Positions 8,017 through 15,421 are shown, numbered from the stretch's first letter. The stretch is DNA of 21,093 nt from an uncultured Agathobacter sp. (GCA_934358675.1 CAKRKX010000040.1:1-21093); one strand, 5' to 3'. The notes: a model not told the origin generated them from the sequence alone. Numbers and translations are program-made.

Positions 8017-9438
8017 ATGTCAGAAATAAAGGCAAAGCCGGTAAAAATTACCGAGACAATCTTACGTGATGCGCATCAGTCCATGATCGCTACACGTATG
8101 ACGACGGAGCAGATGCTTCCGATCGTTGACAAGATGGATAAGGTTGGCTACCACGCAGTAGAGTGCTGGGGTGGAGCTACTTTCGATGCATCTCTTCGTT
8201 TCCTGAAAGAAGATCCATGGGATCGTCTTCGTAAGTTAAGAGATGGATTCAAGAATACAAAGCTTCAGATGTTATTCCGTGGACAGAATATCTTAGGATA
8301 TCGTCCGTATGCGGATGACGTTGTTGAGTACTTTGTTCAGAAGTCAATCGCAAACGGAATTGATATCATCCGTATTTTCGATTGCTTAAATGACCTTCGT
8401 AACCTTCAGACAGCTGTTACCGCTGCAAACAAGGAGAAGGGACATGCTCAGGTTGCATTGTCCTACACATTAGGTGATGCTTACACCTTGGAGTATTGGA
8501 CAGATATGGCTAAGAGAGTTGAAGATATGGGTGCAAACTCATTATGTATCAAGGATATGGCCGGACTTCTGGTTCCATACAAGGCTGATGAGCTTGTTAA
8601 GGCCTTAAAGGAAGTTGTTGATATTCCGATCGAACTTCATACACATTATACTTCAGGTGTTGCTTCCATGACTTACCTTAAGGGTGTTGAGGCAGGATGT
8701 GATATCATTGATACCGCAATGTCTCCATTCGCTCTTGGAACAAGCCAGCCTGCAACAGAAGTTATGGTTGAGACATTCAAGGGAACTCCTTACGATACAG
8801 GACTGGATCAGAATCTCCTCTCTGAGATCGCTGATTACTTCCGTCCGATGCGTGATGAGGCTCTTGAGAGCGGACTTCTCAATCCGAAGGTTCTCGGTGT
8901 TAATATCAACACATTACGTTATCAGGTACCGGGTGGTATGTTATCCAACATGATCTCCCAGCTCAAGGAGCAGGGCGCTGAGGATAAGTACGAGGAAGTT
9001 CTTAAGGAAGTTCCGAGAGTACGTAAGGATCTTGGTGAGCCACCGCTTGTTACACCTTCATCACAGATCGTTGGTACACAGGCTGTATTTAACGTATTAA
9101 TGGGTGAGAGATACAAAGTTGCTACACAGGAGACCAAGGGAATCCTCGAAGGAAAGTATGGTCAGACGGTTAAGCCGTTTAATCAGGAAGTTGTTGATAA
9201 GGTTCTTACTTCGGAGGAGAAAGCTTCTGCAATTACCTGTCGTCCGGCTGATCTGATTGAGCCAGAGCTTAAGAAGATCGAGGAAGAGATGAAACAGTAC
9301 AAGCAACAGGATGAAGATGTATTATCTTATGCATTGTTCCCACAGGTTGCTACTGAGTTCTTCAAGTACCGTGAAGCTCAGCAGACCGGCGTTGACGCTA
9401 AGGTTGCTGACACCAAGAACGGAGCTTATCCTGTTTAG
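8017..9438 (+). CDS. oadA: Oxaloacetate decarboxylase alpha / transcarboxylase 5S-type carboxyltransferase
   Basis: A TIM-barrel carboxyltransferase that moves CO2 between oxaloacetate/pyruvate and biotin. Expected metal-site residues are present: Asp18 in LRDAHQS, Lys179 in CIKDMAG (the lysine that is carbamylated in the family), and His208 and His210 in ELHTH. The barrel (about residues 10-270) is followed by the conserved PYC/OADA domain (about 290-450), with GGMLSNM and VTPSSQIVGTQAVFNVL. It lacks the C-terminal biotinyl domain of one-piece OadA (about 590 residues), which fits the separate carrier gene upstream and makes it 5S-like. The start follows TAGGAGG. It is the last gene of the operon, closed by a strong terminator. 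Oxaloacetate is the likely keto-acid substrate; pyruvate carboxylase subunit B is the alternative name. Confidence 0.92.
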   Translation: MSEIKAKPVKITETILRDAHQSMIATRMTTEQMLPIVDKMDKVGYHAVECWGGATFDASLRFLKEDPWDRLRKLRDGFKNTKLQMLFRGQNILGYRPYADDVVEYFVQKSIANGIDIIRIFDCLNDLRNLQTAVTAANKEKGHAQVALSYTLGDAYTLEYWTDMAKRVEDMGANSLCIKDMAGLLVPYKADELVKALKEVVDIPIELHTHYTSGVASMTYLKGVEAGCDIIDTAMSPFALGTSQPATEVMVETFKGTPYDTGLDQNLLSEIADYFRPMRDEALESGLLNPKVLGVNINTLRYQVPGGMLSNMISQLKEQGAEDKYEEVLKEVPRVRKDLGEPPLVTPSSQIVGTQAVFNVLMGERYKVATQETKGILEGKYGQTVKPFNQEVVDKVLTSEEKASAITCRPADLIEPELKKIEEEMKQYKQQDEDVLSYALFPQVATEFFKYREAQQTGVDAKVADTKNGAYPV

Positions 9439-9460
9439 GATTTCTTATACGTTTTTTATG

Positions 9461-9495
9461 AAAAGTTCGCTGTCTTTTTGACAGCGAACTTTTTT
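9461..9495 (+). terminator. Intrinsic terminator of the decarboxylase operon
   Basis: A perfect 14-base inverted repeat, AAAAGTTCGCTGTC at 9461-9474 and its complement at 9480-9493, around a TTTTT loop. The right arm ends in a run of T (9490-9495). Confidence 0.92.
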
Positions 9496-9500
9496 GTTAC

Positions 9501-9528
9501 TTGCATTTATCTGTCAAAGTGTTACAAT
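9501..9528 (+). promoter_or_regulatory. Promoter of the RpiR regulator gene, with repeated AAATGCA motif
   Basis: TTGCAT at 9501-9506 and TACAAT at 9523-9528 are separated by 16 bases and start 6 bases after the upstream terminator. The 8-base word TTGCATTT at 9501-9508 covers the -35 region. Its exact complement AAATGCAA recurs at 9551-9558, and AAATGCAG lies at 9530-9537. These could be operator half-sites for self-regulation; this is inference. Confidence 0.5.
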
Positions 9529-9573
9529 CAAATGCAGTGACGTTTGTAAAAAATGCAAGGAGAGGGTTTGGTT

Positions 9574-10500
9574 ATGTCGAATACCAATGATCTGTTGAAC
9601 CGGATCAATAATCATTACAGTTCTATGAGCAAGGGACAGAAATTACTTGCCACCTATATTACGGACAATTACGATAAGGCGGTGTTTCTTACCGCTGCGA
9701 AGATGGGGGAGACGGTTGGCGTCAGTGAATCAACGGTTGTTCGTTTTGCTACTTTTCTCGGATATAAGGGATATCCGGAATTTCAGAAAGCACTTGAGGA
9801 ACTGGTGCGTAATAAGCTGAATTCCATTCAGCGAATGGAAGTGACTTACGGAAGAATCAGTCAGTCAAAGATCCTTGAGACCGTATTGCAGTCGGATGCG
9901 GACAAGATTAAGACAACACTCGAGAAAATCGATCACAATGCATTTGAGCTTGCCGTGTCGACCATTCTTGAGGCAAAGAATATTTATATCGTGGGTATTC
10001 GAAGCTGTGCACCGCTTGCAAGTTTTTTGGCTTTTTATCTGACACTCATGTTTGATAATGTGCATTTGCTTACGACGAACAGTTCCAGTGAGCTGTTTGA
10101 GCAGATGGTTCGCATTGGAGAGGACGATGTGATCGTCGGAATCAGCTTCCCTCGTTATTCCATGCGTACTTTAAAGGCTTTGGAGTTCGCAAATAACCGC
10201 AGCGCCAAGGTGATCACGATTACGGACAGCGTGCATTCACCGATGAATCTGTATTCATCCTGTAATCTGATCGCGGACAGCGATATGGCATCGATCGTGG
10301 ATTCTCTGGTTGCTCCGCTCAGTGTGATCAATGCACTTGTTGTTGCTCTGTGCATGAAAAAGCAGAAGGAAGTGGCAGGAACACTCACGATGCTGGAAGA
10401 TATCTGGAATGAATATCAGGTATATGAGAATGACGAGATCAATTATATTGACGATTCCATCAAGGTACATTATGCAAAATTAGAGGATGTTGATGAATGA
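9574..10500 (+). CDS. MurR/RpiR-family transcriptional regulator (HTH + SIS domain)
   Basis: A cytoplasmic transcription factor of the RpiR type, which normally senses a phosphosugar. The N-terminal domain (about 1-77) has the family helix-turn-helix, TAAKMGETVGVSESTVVRFA (40-59), followed by LGYKGYPEFQKAL. The SIS sugar-phosphate domain covers about 125-260, including NIYIVGIRSCAPLA and VIVGISFPRYSMRTLKA. An in-frame ATG 21 bases earlier (9553) would place the ribosome binding site AAGGAG (9557-9562) inside the coding region, so I take 9574 as the start, giving 308 residues. It overlaps the next gene by 4 bases, so the two are translationally coupled. No sugar gene is adjacent to reveal its effector; the upstream decarboxylase operon and the downstream flavoprotein are possible but unproven targets. 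Confidence 0.9.
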   Translation: MSNTNDLLNRINNHYSSMSKGQKLLATYITDNYDKAVFLTAAKMGETVGVSESTVVRFATFLGYKGYPEFQKALEELVRNKLNSIQRMEVTYGRISQSKILETVLQSDADKIKTTLEKIDHNAFELAVSTILEAKNIYIVGIRSCAPLASFLAFYLTLMFDNVHLLTTNSSSELFEQMVRIGEDDVIVGISFPRYSMRTLKALEFANNRSAKVITITDSVHSPMNLYSSCNLIADSDMASIVDSLVAPLSVINALVVALCMKKQKEVAGTLTMLEDIWNEYQVYENDEINYIDDSIKVHYAKLEDVDE

Positions 10501-11726
10501 GTAAAGTGATCGTAATCGGTGGTGGACCTGCCGGTATGATGGCAGCCTATGCCGCAGCGAGCGTGGGACATAAGGTAACGCTTTTGGAACAGAATGAGAA
10601 GCTCGGCAAAAAGCTTTATATTACGGGAAAAGGACGTTGTAATATTACGAATGCATCGGATATGGACAATCTGTTTGCCAATGTGATGAGCAATCGCAAG
10701 TTCTTATACAGCGCTTTTTATACGTTTGACAATGAACAGGTTGTTAATTTTTTTGAGAATCAGGGACTGCATACAAAGGTGGAGCGCGGTAACCGTGTGT
10801 TTCCGGTATCGGATCATTCTTCGGATGTGATCGCTGCATTAAGCCGTGCGTTGAAATTACAGGGGGTAGATGTGCATCTGCACACGAAAGTTCAAAGCCT
10901 TATGATTCGCGCTGATGAGGCGTGCGGCGTTACGCTTTCAAGTGGCAGAACACTTGATGCGGACAAAGTGATCGTGGCGACCGGAGGCGTTTCCTATCCA
11001 TCGACCGGTGCGACCGGAGACGGCTACCGGATGGCGGAGGAGAGCGGACATGCCCTTGTGAAGAGTACACCTTCTCTTGTCCCGTTTGAGACAAAAGAAG
11101 AATGGGTTAAGGATCTTCAGGGATTATCCCTCCGCAATGTGACGGTTTCTATTTATAACGGGAAAAAGAAATTATATGAAGATTTCGGGGAGATGCTGTT
11201 TACGCATTTCGGTGTGAGCGGACCACTTGTTTTATCGGCAAGCGGAATGATCAAAGCAACGCAGTTTGAACAGGAACTGGATATGTTTGTGGATCTGAAG
11301 CCGGCGCTGGATGAGGAACAGCTTGACAAACGCATTTTGCGCGAATTTGATGCAGCGATGAACAAACAGTTCAAAAATGTAATCGGTTCACTGATGCCGG
11401 CAAAGATGATTCCGGTCATGATTCAATTATCCGGCATTGACCCGGATAAGAAGGTTAATGAAGTATCACGCGAGGAGCGTCAGCATCTGGTACATCTGTT
11501 AAAAAAACTTCCTATGACGATCACGGGACTTCGCGGATGGAATGAGGCAATCATCACAAAGGGCGGTGTCTCGGTAAAAGATATCAATCCTTCCACGATG
11601 GAGTCCAAAAAGGTCGGAGGTCTGTATTTCTGCGGAGAAGTGCTTGATCTCGATGCTTTGACCGGAGGGTATAACCTGCAGATCGCATGGTCAACCGGTT
11701 ATCTTGCGGGAATTTCTATTGAATAA
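10497..11726 (+). CDS. HI0933-family FAD-dependent oxidoreductase (BaiN-like flavoprotein)
   Basis: A flavoprotein with an N-terminal Rossmann dinucleotide site, VIGGGPAGMMAAYAAA (6-21), the family signature GKKLYITGKGRCNITN (37-52), and TGGVSYPSTGATGDGY in the middle. The C-terminus ends in FCGEVLDLDALTGGYNLQIAWSTGYLAG split over about 379-406, the second FAD-contact region. At 409 residues it is typical. The reaction is not established for most members; bile-acid-modifying BaiN belongs to this family, but that role should not be assumed here. Its ATG overlaps the stop of the RpiR gene (ATGA), which indicates coupled translation. The same gene is often found near cmk and ispH in related bacteria, in keeping with what follows. 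Confidence 0.88.
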   Translation: MSKVIVIGGGPAGMMAAYAAASVGHKVTLLEQNEKLGKKLYITGKGRCNITNASDMDNLFANVMSNRKFLYSAFYTFDNEQVVNFFENQGLHTKVERGNRVFPVSDHSSDVIAALSRALKLQGVDVHLHTKVQSLMIRADEACGVTLSSGRTLDADKVIVATGGVSYPSTGATGDGYRMAEESGHALVKSTPSLVPFETKEEWVKDLQGLSLRNVTVSIYNGKKKLYEDFGEMLFTHFGVSGPLVLSASGMIKATQFEQELDMFVDLKPALDEEQLDKRILREFDAAMNKQFKNVIGSLMPAKMIPVMIQLSGIDPDKKVNEVSREERQHLVHLLKKLPMTITGLRGWNEAIITKGGVSVKDINPSTMESKKVGGLYFCGEVLDLDALTGGYNLQIAWSTGYLAGISIE

Positions 11727-11800
11727 CCGTATGATAAGTGCAGTTTTTGACAGAATTGATTTTGTGAATTTGAAAATAATAATGCATAAGGAGAAAAATG

Positions 11801-12463
11801 ATGGCTTACAATATTGCAATTGACGGACCGGCAGGCGCCGGAAAAAGCACGATCGCCAAGAAACTTGCGGCAGATCTTGGATATGTATATGTAGATACCG
11901 GCGCGATGTACCGCGCTATGGCATACTATTTTCTGCAAAACGGAATTGACGCAAAGGATGAGACTGCGATTGCCGAGGCGTGTCCGAAGGTGGATGTTAC
12001 GATCAGATATGTGGATGGAGAACAGCAGGTAATCCTAAACGGTGAGAACGTAAACGGTGTCATCCGCAAAGAGGAAGTGGGCAATATGGCAAGTGCGACC
12101 AGCGTTTATCCGGTTGTCCGTACCAAGCTGGTCGAGCTGCAGAGACAGCTTGCGGCACATGAGAATGTGATCATGGACGGAAGAGATATCGGAACGGTCG
12201 TACTTCCGAATGCGAATGTAAAGATCTATCTGACCGCAAGTTCTAAGGTACGCGCACAGAGACGCTATGATGAGCTGACGGCAAAGGGAACAACCTGTGA
12301 TATTGATGAGATCGAGAAGGATATCATTGACCGTGATTACCGCGATATGCATCGTGAGACCTCGCCTCTGAAGCAGGCGGACGATGCGGTACTTCTCGAC
12401 TCTTCAGACCTTGATATTGACGGCGTGGTTGCTGCAATGAAGAAAATAATTGAAGAGGCTTAA
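11801..12463 (+). CDS. cmk: Cytidylate kinase
   Basis: Phosphorylates CMP and dCMP to the diphosphates using ATP, in the cytoplasm. The P-loop GPAGAGKST is at residues 9-17. The NMP-binding segment VDTGAMYRAMAYYF follows, and the DGRDIGTVVLPNA block is typical. The C-half contains the LID region with RAQRRYDEL. At 220 residues the length is normal. Two ATG codons are adjacent (11798 and 11801). AAGGAG at 11788-11793 lies 4 bases before the first and 7 before the second, so the second is preferred. The preceding 70-base gap has a good TTGACA at 11747 but no matching -10 element, so the gene may be read from the upstream operon. ispH starts 1 base after the stop. Confidence 0.94.
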   Translation: MAYNIAIDGPAGAGKSTIAKKLAADLGYVYVDTGAMYRAMAYYFLQNGIDAKDETAIAEACPKVDVTIRYVDGEQQVILNGENVNGVIRKEEVGNMASATSVYPVVRTKLVELQRQLAAHENVIMDGRDIGTVVLPNANVKIYLTASSKVRAQRRYDELTAKGTTCDIDEIEKDIIDRDYRDMHRETSPLKQADDAVLLDSSDLDIDGVVAAMKKIIEEA

Positions 12464-12464
12464 T

Positions 12465-13322
12465 ATGAAACCGGTTACAGTTGCGAAGAGTGCCGGTTTC
12501 TGCTTCGGGGTCAAACGTGCGGTGAATATGGTGTATGGGGAGGCGGATGCTTCGGATTGTCCGGTATACACATACGGACCGATCATTCACAATGAAGAAG
12601 TGGTGAAAGATTTGGAAAAGAAAGGCGTTCGTGTGATCCGGGATCTTGATGAACTTGAGACACTGCCCAAAGGAAAAATTATCATTCGCTCGCACGGAAT
12701 CAGCAGAGCTGAACATGACAGAATGCTTTCTTACGGTTTTGAGATCATGGATGCCACCTGTCCGTTTGTCTTGAAGATCCATCGTCTTGTGGGAGAGTAC
12801 AGCCGCAAAGGTTATACGATCGTGATCGCCGGAAACCATGAACATCCGGAGGTGGAAGGTATCATGGGCTGGGTGGAAAATCAACCGGCATATACGGTGC
12901 AGACAGTGGAAGATATCGAAAATTTATCCATATCACAGAAAGAAAAAGTATGTTTTGTTGCACAGACGACATTTAACTACAATAAATTTCAAGAATTAGT
13001 TGAAATTATAAAGAAAAAAGGTTATGATATAATTGTTTTAGATACAATTTGCAATGCGACAGAAGAAAGACAGGCGGAGGCGCGTGCAATCGCCGGTCAA
13101 TCGGAAGCGATGATTGTGATTGGGGACAAGCATAGCTCCAATACACAGAAGCTATATGAGATATCTAAAAAAGAATGTGCAAATACTTACTATATACAAA
13201 CGAGTAAAGATATGGATTATCGGCAGATACAATCCATCAATAACGTAGGTATTACCGCAGGGGCTTCAACCCCAAACTATATCATCGAGGAGGTTTCAAA
13301 GAATGTCAGAAATGAGCTTTGA
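12465..13322 (+). CDS. ispH: 4-hydroxy-3-methylbut-2-enyl diphosphate reductase
   Basis: The last enzyme of the MEP isoprenoid pathway, reducing HMBPP to IPP and DMAPP with a [4Fe-4S] cluster. The three cluster cysteines are Cys13 (GFCFGV), Cys99 (DATCPFV) and Cys196 (DTICNATEERQ). Other conserved parts are GPIIHNEEVV (38-47), RSHGIS (75-80), AGNHEHPEV (122-130) and the closing ITAGASTP (263-270). The start is the ATG at 12465, with GAAGAGG just upstream inside the end of cmk; a TTG 15 bases earlier is unlikely. At 285 residues it is the stand-alone length. In many clostridia IspH is fused to S1. Here the two are separate but overlap by 20 bases in different frames. The stretch from about 12,925 to 13,250 is richer in A/T and ATA codons than the rest of the gene. 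Confidence 0.95.
   Translation: MKPVTVAKSAGFCFGVKRAVNMVYGEADASDCPVYTYGPIIHNEEVVKDLEKKGVRVIRDLDELETLPKGKIIIRSHGISRAEHDRMLSYGFEIMDATCPFVLKIHRLVGEYSRKGYTIVIAGNHEHPEVEGIMGWVENQPAYTVQTVEDIENLSISQKEKVCFVAQTTFNYNKFQELVEIIKKKGYDIIVLDTICNATEERQAEARAIAGQSEAMIVIGDKHSSNTQKLYEISKKECANTYYIQTSKDMDYRQIQSINNVGITAGASTPNYIIEEVSKNVRNEL
13025..13033 (+). promoter_or_regulatory. Possible internal extended -10 promoter inside ispH
   Basis: TGATATAAT is a perfect extended -10 element (TGnTATAAT) in an AT-rich stretch within ispH. No good -35 lies at 16-18 bases upstream, but extended -10 promoters can work without one. A start near 13,040 would give an extra rpsA transcript with a leader of about 260 bases. Prediction by eye only. 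Confidence 0.35.
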
Positions 13323-14394
13323 ACAAATGTTGGAAGAATCTTTAAAAACAATAAGAAATGGAGAAGTGGTAGAAGGTACCGTTATTGATGTAAAGCCTGA
13401 TGAGATCATCTTGAACATCGGTTATAAATCAGATGGAATCATTACACGTAATGAATATACAAATGAGCCAAATGTTGACCTTACTACAGTTGTTAAAGTT
13501 GGCGACACTTTAGAAGCCAAAGTCGTTAAAGTAAACGATGGTGAGGGACAGGTTCTCCTTTCTTACAAGCGTCTTGCAGCTGAGAAGGGAAGCAAGAGAT
13601 TAGAGGAAGCTTTCGAGAATCAGGAGATTCTGAAGGCTAAAGTCAGCCAGGTACTTGCTGGCGGTGTATGTGTGATCGTAGACGAGACAAGAGTATTTAT
13701 TCCTGCAAGTCTTGTATCCGACACATACGAGAAAGATCTTACAAAGTTTAAGGATCAGGAGATCGAGTTCGTAATTACTGAGTTTGACCCTAGAAAGAGA
13801 AGAATCATCGGTAACCGTAAGACTCTTCTTGTTGCTAAGAAAGCAGAGTTACAGAAAGAATTATTTGCTAAGATTAAAGTTGGCGATGTGATCGAAGGAA
13901 CTGTTAAGAACGTTACAGATTTCGGTGCATTCATCGATTTAGGTGGTGTAGACGGATTACTTCATATCTCTGAGATGTCATGGGGCAGAGTTGAGAACCC
14001 TAAGAAAGTATTTACTGTTGGACAGCAGGTACGTGTATTTATCAAGAGCATCAACGATACCAAGATTGCACTCAGCATGAAGTTTGACGATGAGAATCCT
14101 TGGAACGGTGCTGCTGAGAAGTATGCAGTTGGCAACGTTGTAAAGGGTAAGGTTGCCCGTATGACAGACTTTGGAGCTTTTGTTGAGCTTGCTCCTGGTG
14201 TTGACGCACTGCTTCACGTTTCACAGATTTCTCACGAGCATGTTGAAAAGCCTGCTGACGTTCTCAAAATTGGTCAGGAAGTAGAAGCTAAGATCGTTGA
14301 CTTCAATGAAGATGACAAGAAGATCAGCTTAAGCATTAAGGCTTTAACTGCTCCGGCAGAGGATGTAGAGGACGCTTCCGAATCAGAAGAGTAA
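13303..14394 (+). CDS. rpsA: Ribosomal protein S1-like protein with four S1 RNA-binding domains
   Basis: An RNA-binding protein related to 30S subunit protein S1. Four S1 (OB-fold) repeats can be counted at about residues 19-90, 107-173, 192-260 and 275-346. The last two have the strong motifs VTDFGAFIDLGGVDGLLHIS and MTDFGAFVELAPGVDALLHV. The C-terminus is a short acidic tail. Low-GC Gram-positive S1 proteins typically have four repeats against six in Escherichia coli, so 363 residues is normal. The start is set by GAGGAGG ending 9 bases before the ATG, inside the end of ispH. Codon use is biased to the set seen in the highly expressed decarboxylase operon, as expected for a translation gene. 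A terminator follows directly. Confidence 0.93.
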   Translation: MSEMSFEQMLEESLKTIRNGEVVEGTVIDVKPDEIILNIGYKSDGIITRNEYTNEPNVDLTTVVKVGDTLEAKVVKVNDGEGQVLLSYKRLAAEKGSKRLEEAFENQEILKAKVSQVLAGGVCVIVDETRVFIPASLVSDTYEKDLTKFKDQEIEFVITEFDPRKRRIIGNRKTLLVAKKAELQKELFAKIKVGDVIEGTVKNVTDFGAFIDLGGVDGLLHISEMSWGRVENPKKVFTVGQQVRVFIKSINDTKIALSMKFDDENPWNGAAEKYAVGNVVKGKVARMTDFGAFVELAPGVDALLHVSQISHEHVEKPADVLKIGQEVEAKIVDFNEDDKKISLSIKALTAPAEDVEDASESEE

Positions 14395-14410
14395 TTTACA
14401 GGATGATAAG

Positions 14411-14443
14411 AAAGAAGTTGTCAATTTTGGCAACTTCTTTTTT
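14411..14443 (+). terminator. Intrinsic terminator after rpsA
   Basis: AAAGAAGTTGTC at 14411-14422 pairs with GGCAACTTCTTT at 14429-14440 (one U-G pair), with a 6-base loop and a T run to 14443. Only 21 bases separate it from the cheR start codon, which already includes the cheR ribosome binding site. Confidence 0.88.
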
Positions 14444-14464
14444 CTTTAACAGAGGAGAAGGGTT

Positions 14465-15244
14465 ATGTTCGAAGATTATGAAAGATTCAAAAAGGATGTG
14501 TATCTTCTTACCAAGATCGATTTGAATTTTTACAAAGAAAAACAGATGCGCCGTAGAATCAATGCGATCGCGACCAAGAACGGCTGCGATGATTATCCGG
14601 AATACACACGAATGCTCAAGAGTGATCCGGAGAAATTCGAGCAGTTTGTCAATTTCCTGACGATCAATGTATCGGAATTCTATCGCAATACCGATCAGTG
14701 GGAGCTGATGGACAAAACAGTCATCCCGAAGCTTCTGAAAGAACAGGGGAGAAATATTAAGATCTGGAGTGCGGCATGTTCCACGGGAGATGAGCCGTAT
14801 TCGCTTGCGATGGCTTTTTCCAAGCATATTCCGTTATCGAACATTCAGATTACCGCAACGGATATTGACAAGCAGGTGATTGCCAAAGCGCAGGTCGGAC
14901 TCTACAATGAGAAGAGTATCTCCGGTGTGCCGGAGGATCTGAAACGTAAGTATTTTACCAAAGTCGGAAATTCTTATCAGATTTCGGAACAGATTAAGAA
15001 ATGTGTTACGTTTAAGGAACACAATCTTTTAAAAGATCCATATCCGCATGGATTTGATCTGATCTTATGCCGCAATGTAGTAATCTACTTTACGGAGGAA
15101 GCCAAGGATATGATCTATCAGAATTTTCAGAAGGCATTAAAGCCACACGGAGTTCTGTTTATCGGAAGTACCGAGCAGATTACGAATTATCGTGAGCTAG
15201 GTTTTGAGCGAATGAGCAGCTTTTATTTCGAAAAAAAAGCATAA
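14465..15244 (+). CDS. cheR: CheR-type protein-glutamate methyltransferase
   Basis: Methylates glutamates of chemotaxis receptors using S-adenosylmethionine, setting receptor sensitivity. The N-terminal helical CheR domain covers about 1-75 and includes the conserved NVSEFYRN (68-75). The methyltransferase domain has the SAM-binding motif WSAACSTGDEPYSLAM (101-116), TATDIDKQVIAKA, and LCRNVVIYF near residue 205. The end, NYRELGFERMSSFYFEK, is typical. At 259 residues it is standard. AGAGGAG lies 7 bases before the ATG. It stands alone, with no other chemotaxis or flagellar gene in the window and terminators on both sides. I could not find a clear promoter of its own, so it may be read by leakage through the rpsA terminator. 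Confidence 0.93.
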   Translation: MFEDYERFKKDVYLLTKIDLNFYKEKQMRRRINAIATKNGCDDYPEYTRMLKSDPEKFEQFVNFLTINVSEFYRNTDQWELMDKTVIPKLLKEQGRNIKIWSAACSTGDEPYSLAMAFSKHIPLSNIQITATDIDKQVIAKAQVGLYNEKSISGVPEDLKRKYFTKVGNSYQISEQIKKCVTFKEHNLLKDPYPHGFDLILCRNVVIYFTEEAKDMIYQNFQKALKPHGVLFIGSTEQITNYRELGFERMSSFYFEKKA

Positions 15245-15262
15245 TTGAATATGCGTAATGAG

Positions 15263-15302
15263 ACCTTCTTTCATCGAGAAAATCGATGGAAGGAGGTTTT
15301 TT
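15263..15302 (+). terminator. Intrinsic terminator after cheR
   Basis: A 15-base arm at 15263-15277 pairs with 15283-15297 (two G-U pairs) around GAAAA, followed by TTTTTT at 15297-15302. Confidence 0.9.
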
Positions 15303-15328
15303 GCGTTTTCCGTGAAAATGAACAAAAA

Positions 15329-15360
15329 CAGGAAACTAAAATTGTTGATTTGGTTTCTTG
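15329..15360 (+). promoter_or_regulatory. Upstream inverted repeat at the tetR promoter (candidate operator 1)
   Basis: CAGGAAACTAAA at 15329-15340 and the complement of 15349-15360 (CAAGAAACCAAA) agree at 10 of 12 positions. The right arm runs into the -35 hexamer. The half-site GGAAACT recurs in a second inverted repeat after the -10. A TetR dimer is the likely binder, by inference from position. Confidence 0.45.
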
Positions 15361-15385
15361 ATTATCTTTGTTTGTCTGATAAAAT
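15358..15385 (+). promoter_or_regulatory. Promoter of the tetR/alpha-galactoside operon
   Basis: TTGATT at 15358-15363 and TAAAAT at 15380-15385 are separated by 16 bases, with TG one base before the -10 (extended -10). The predicted start is near 15,392, leaving a leader of about 97 bases before the GTG of tetR. Confidence 0.55.
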
Positions 15386-15393
15386 ATATATAA

Positions 15394-15421
15394 GGAAACT
15401 GAATGTGGAAAATCAGTTTCC
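15394..15421 (+). promoter_or_regulatory. Downstream inverted repeat at the tetR promoter (candidate operator 2)
   Basis: GGAAACTGA at 15394-15402 and TCAGTTTCC at 15413-15421 form a perfect 9-base inverted repeat with a 10-base spacer, directly after the predicted transcription start. This is the classical place for a self-repressing TetR protein to bind. There is no T tract, so it is not a terminator. Confidence 0.6.

Noticed and set aside
11747..11780. Promoter before cmk, with a perfect TTGACA at 11747-11752
   Set aside because: No acceptable -10 at 16-18 bases; AATAAT at 11775 is 22 bases away. Left as unproven.
13280..13325. Frameshifted IspH-S1 fusion gene
   Set aside because: ispH ends at its normal stand-alone length and S1 has its own well-placed ribosome binding site and ATG, so two intact genes are the simpler reading. 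The point is kept only as a finding about gene arrangement.
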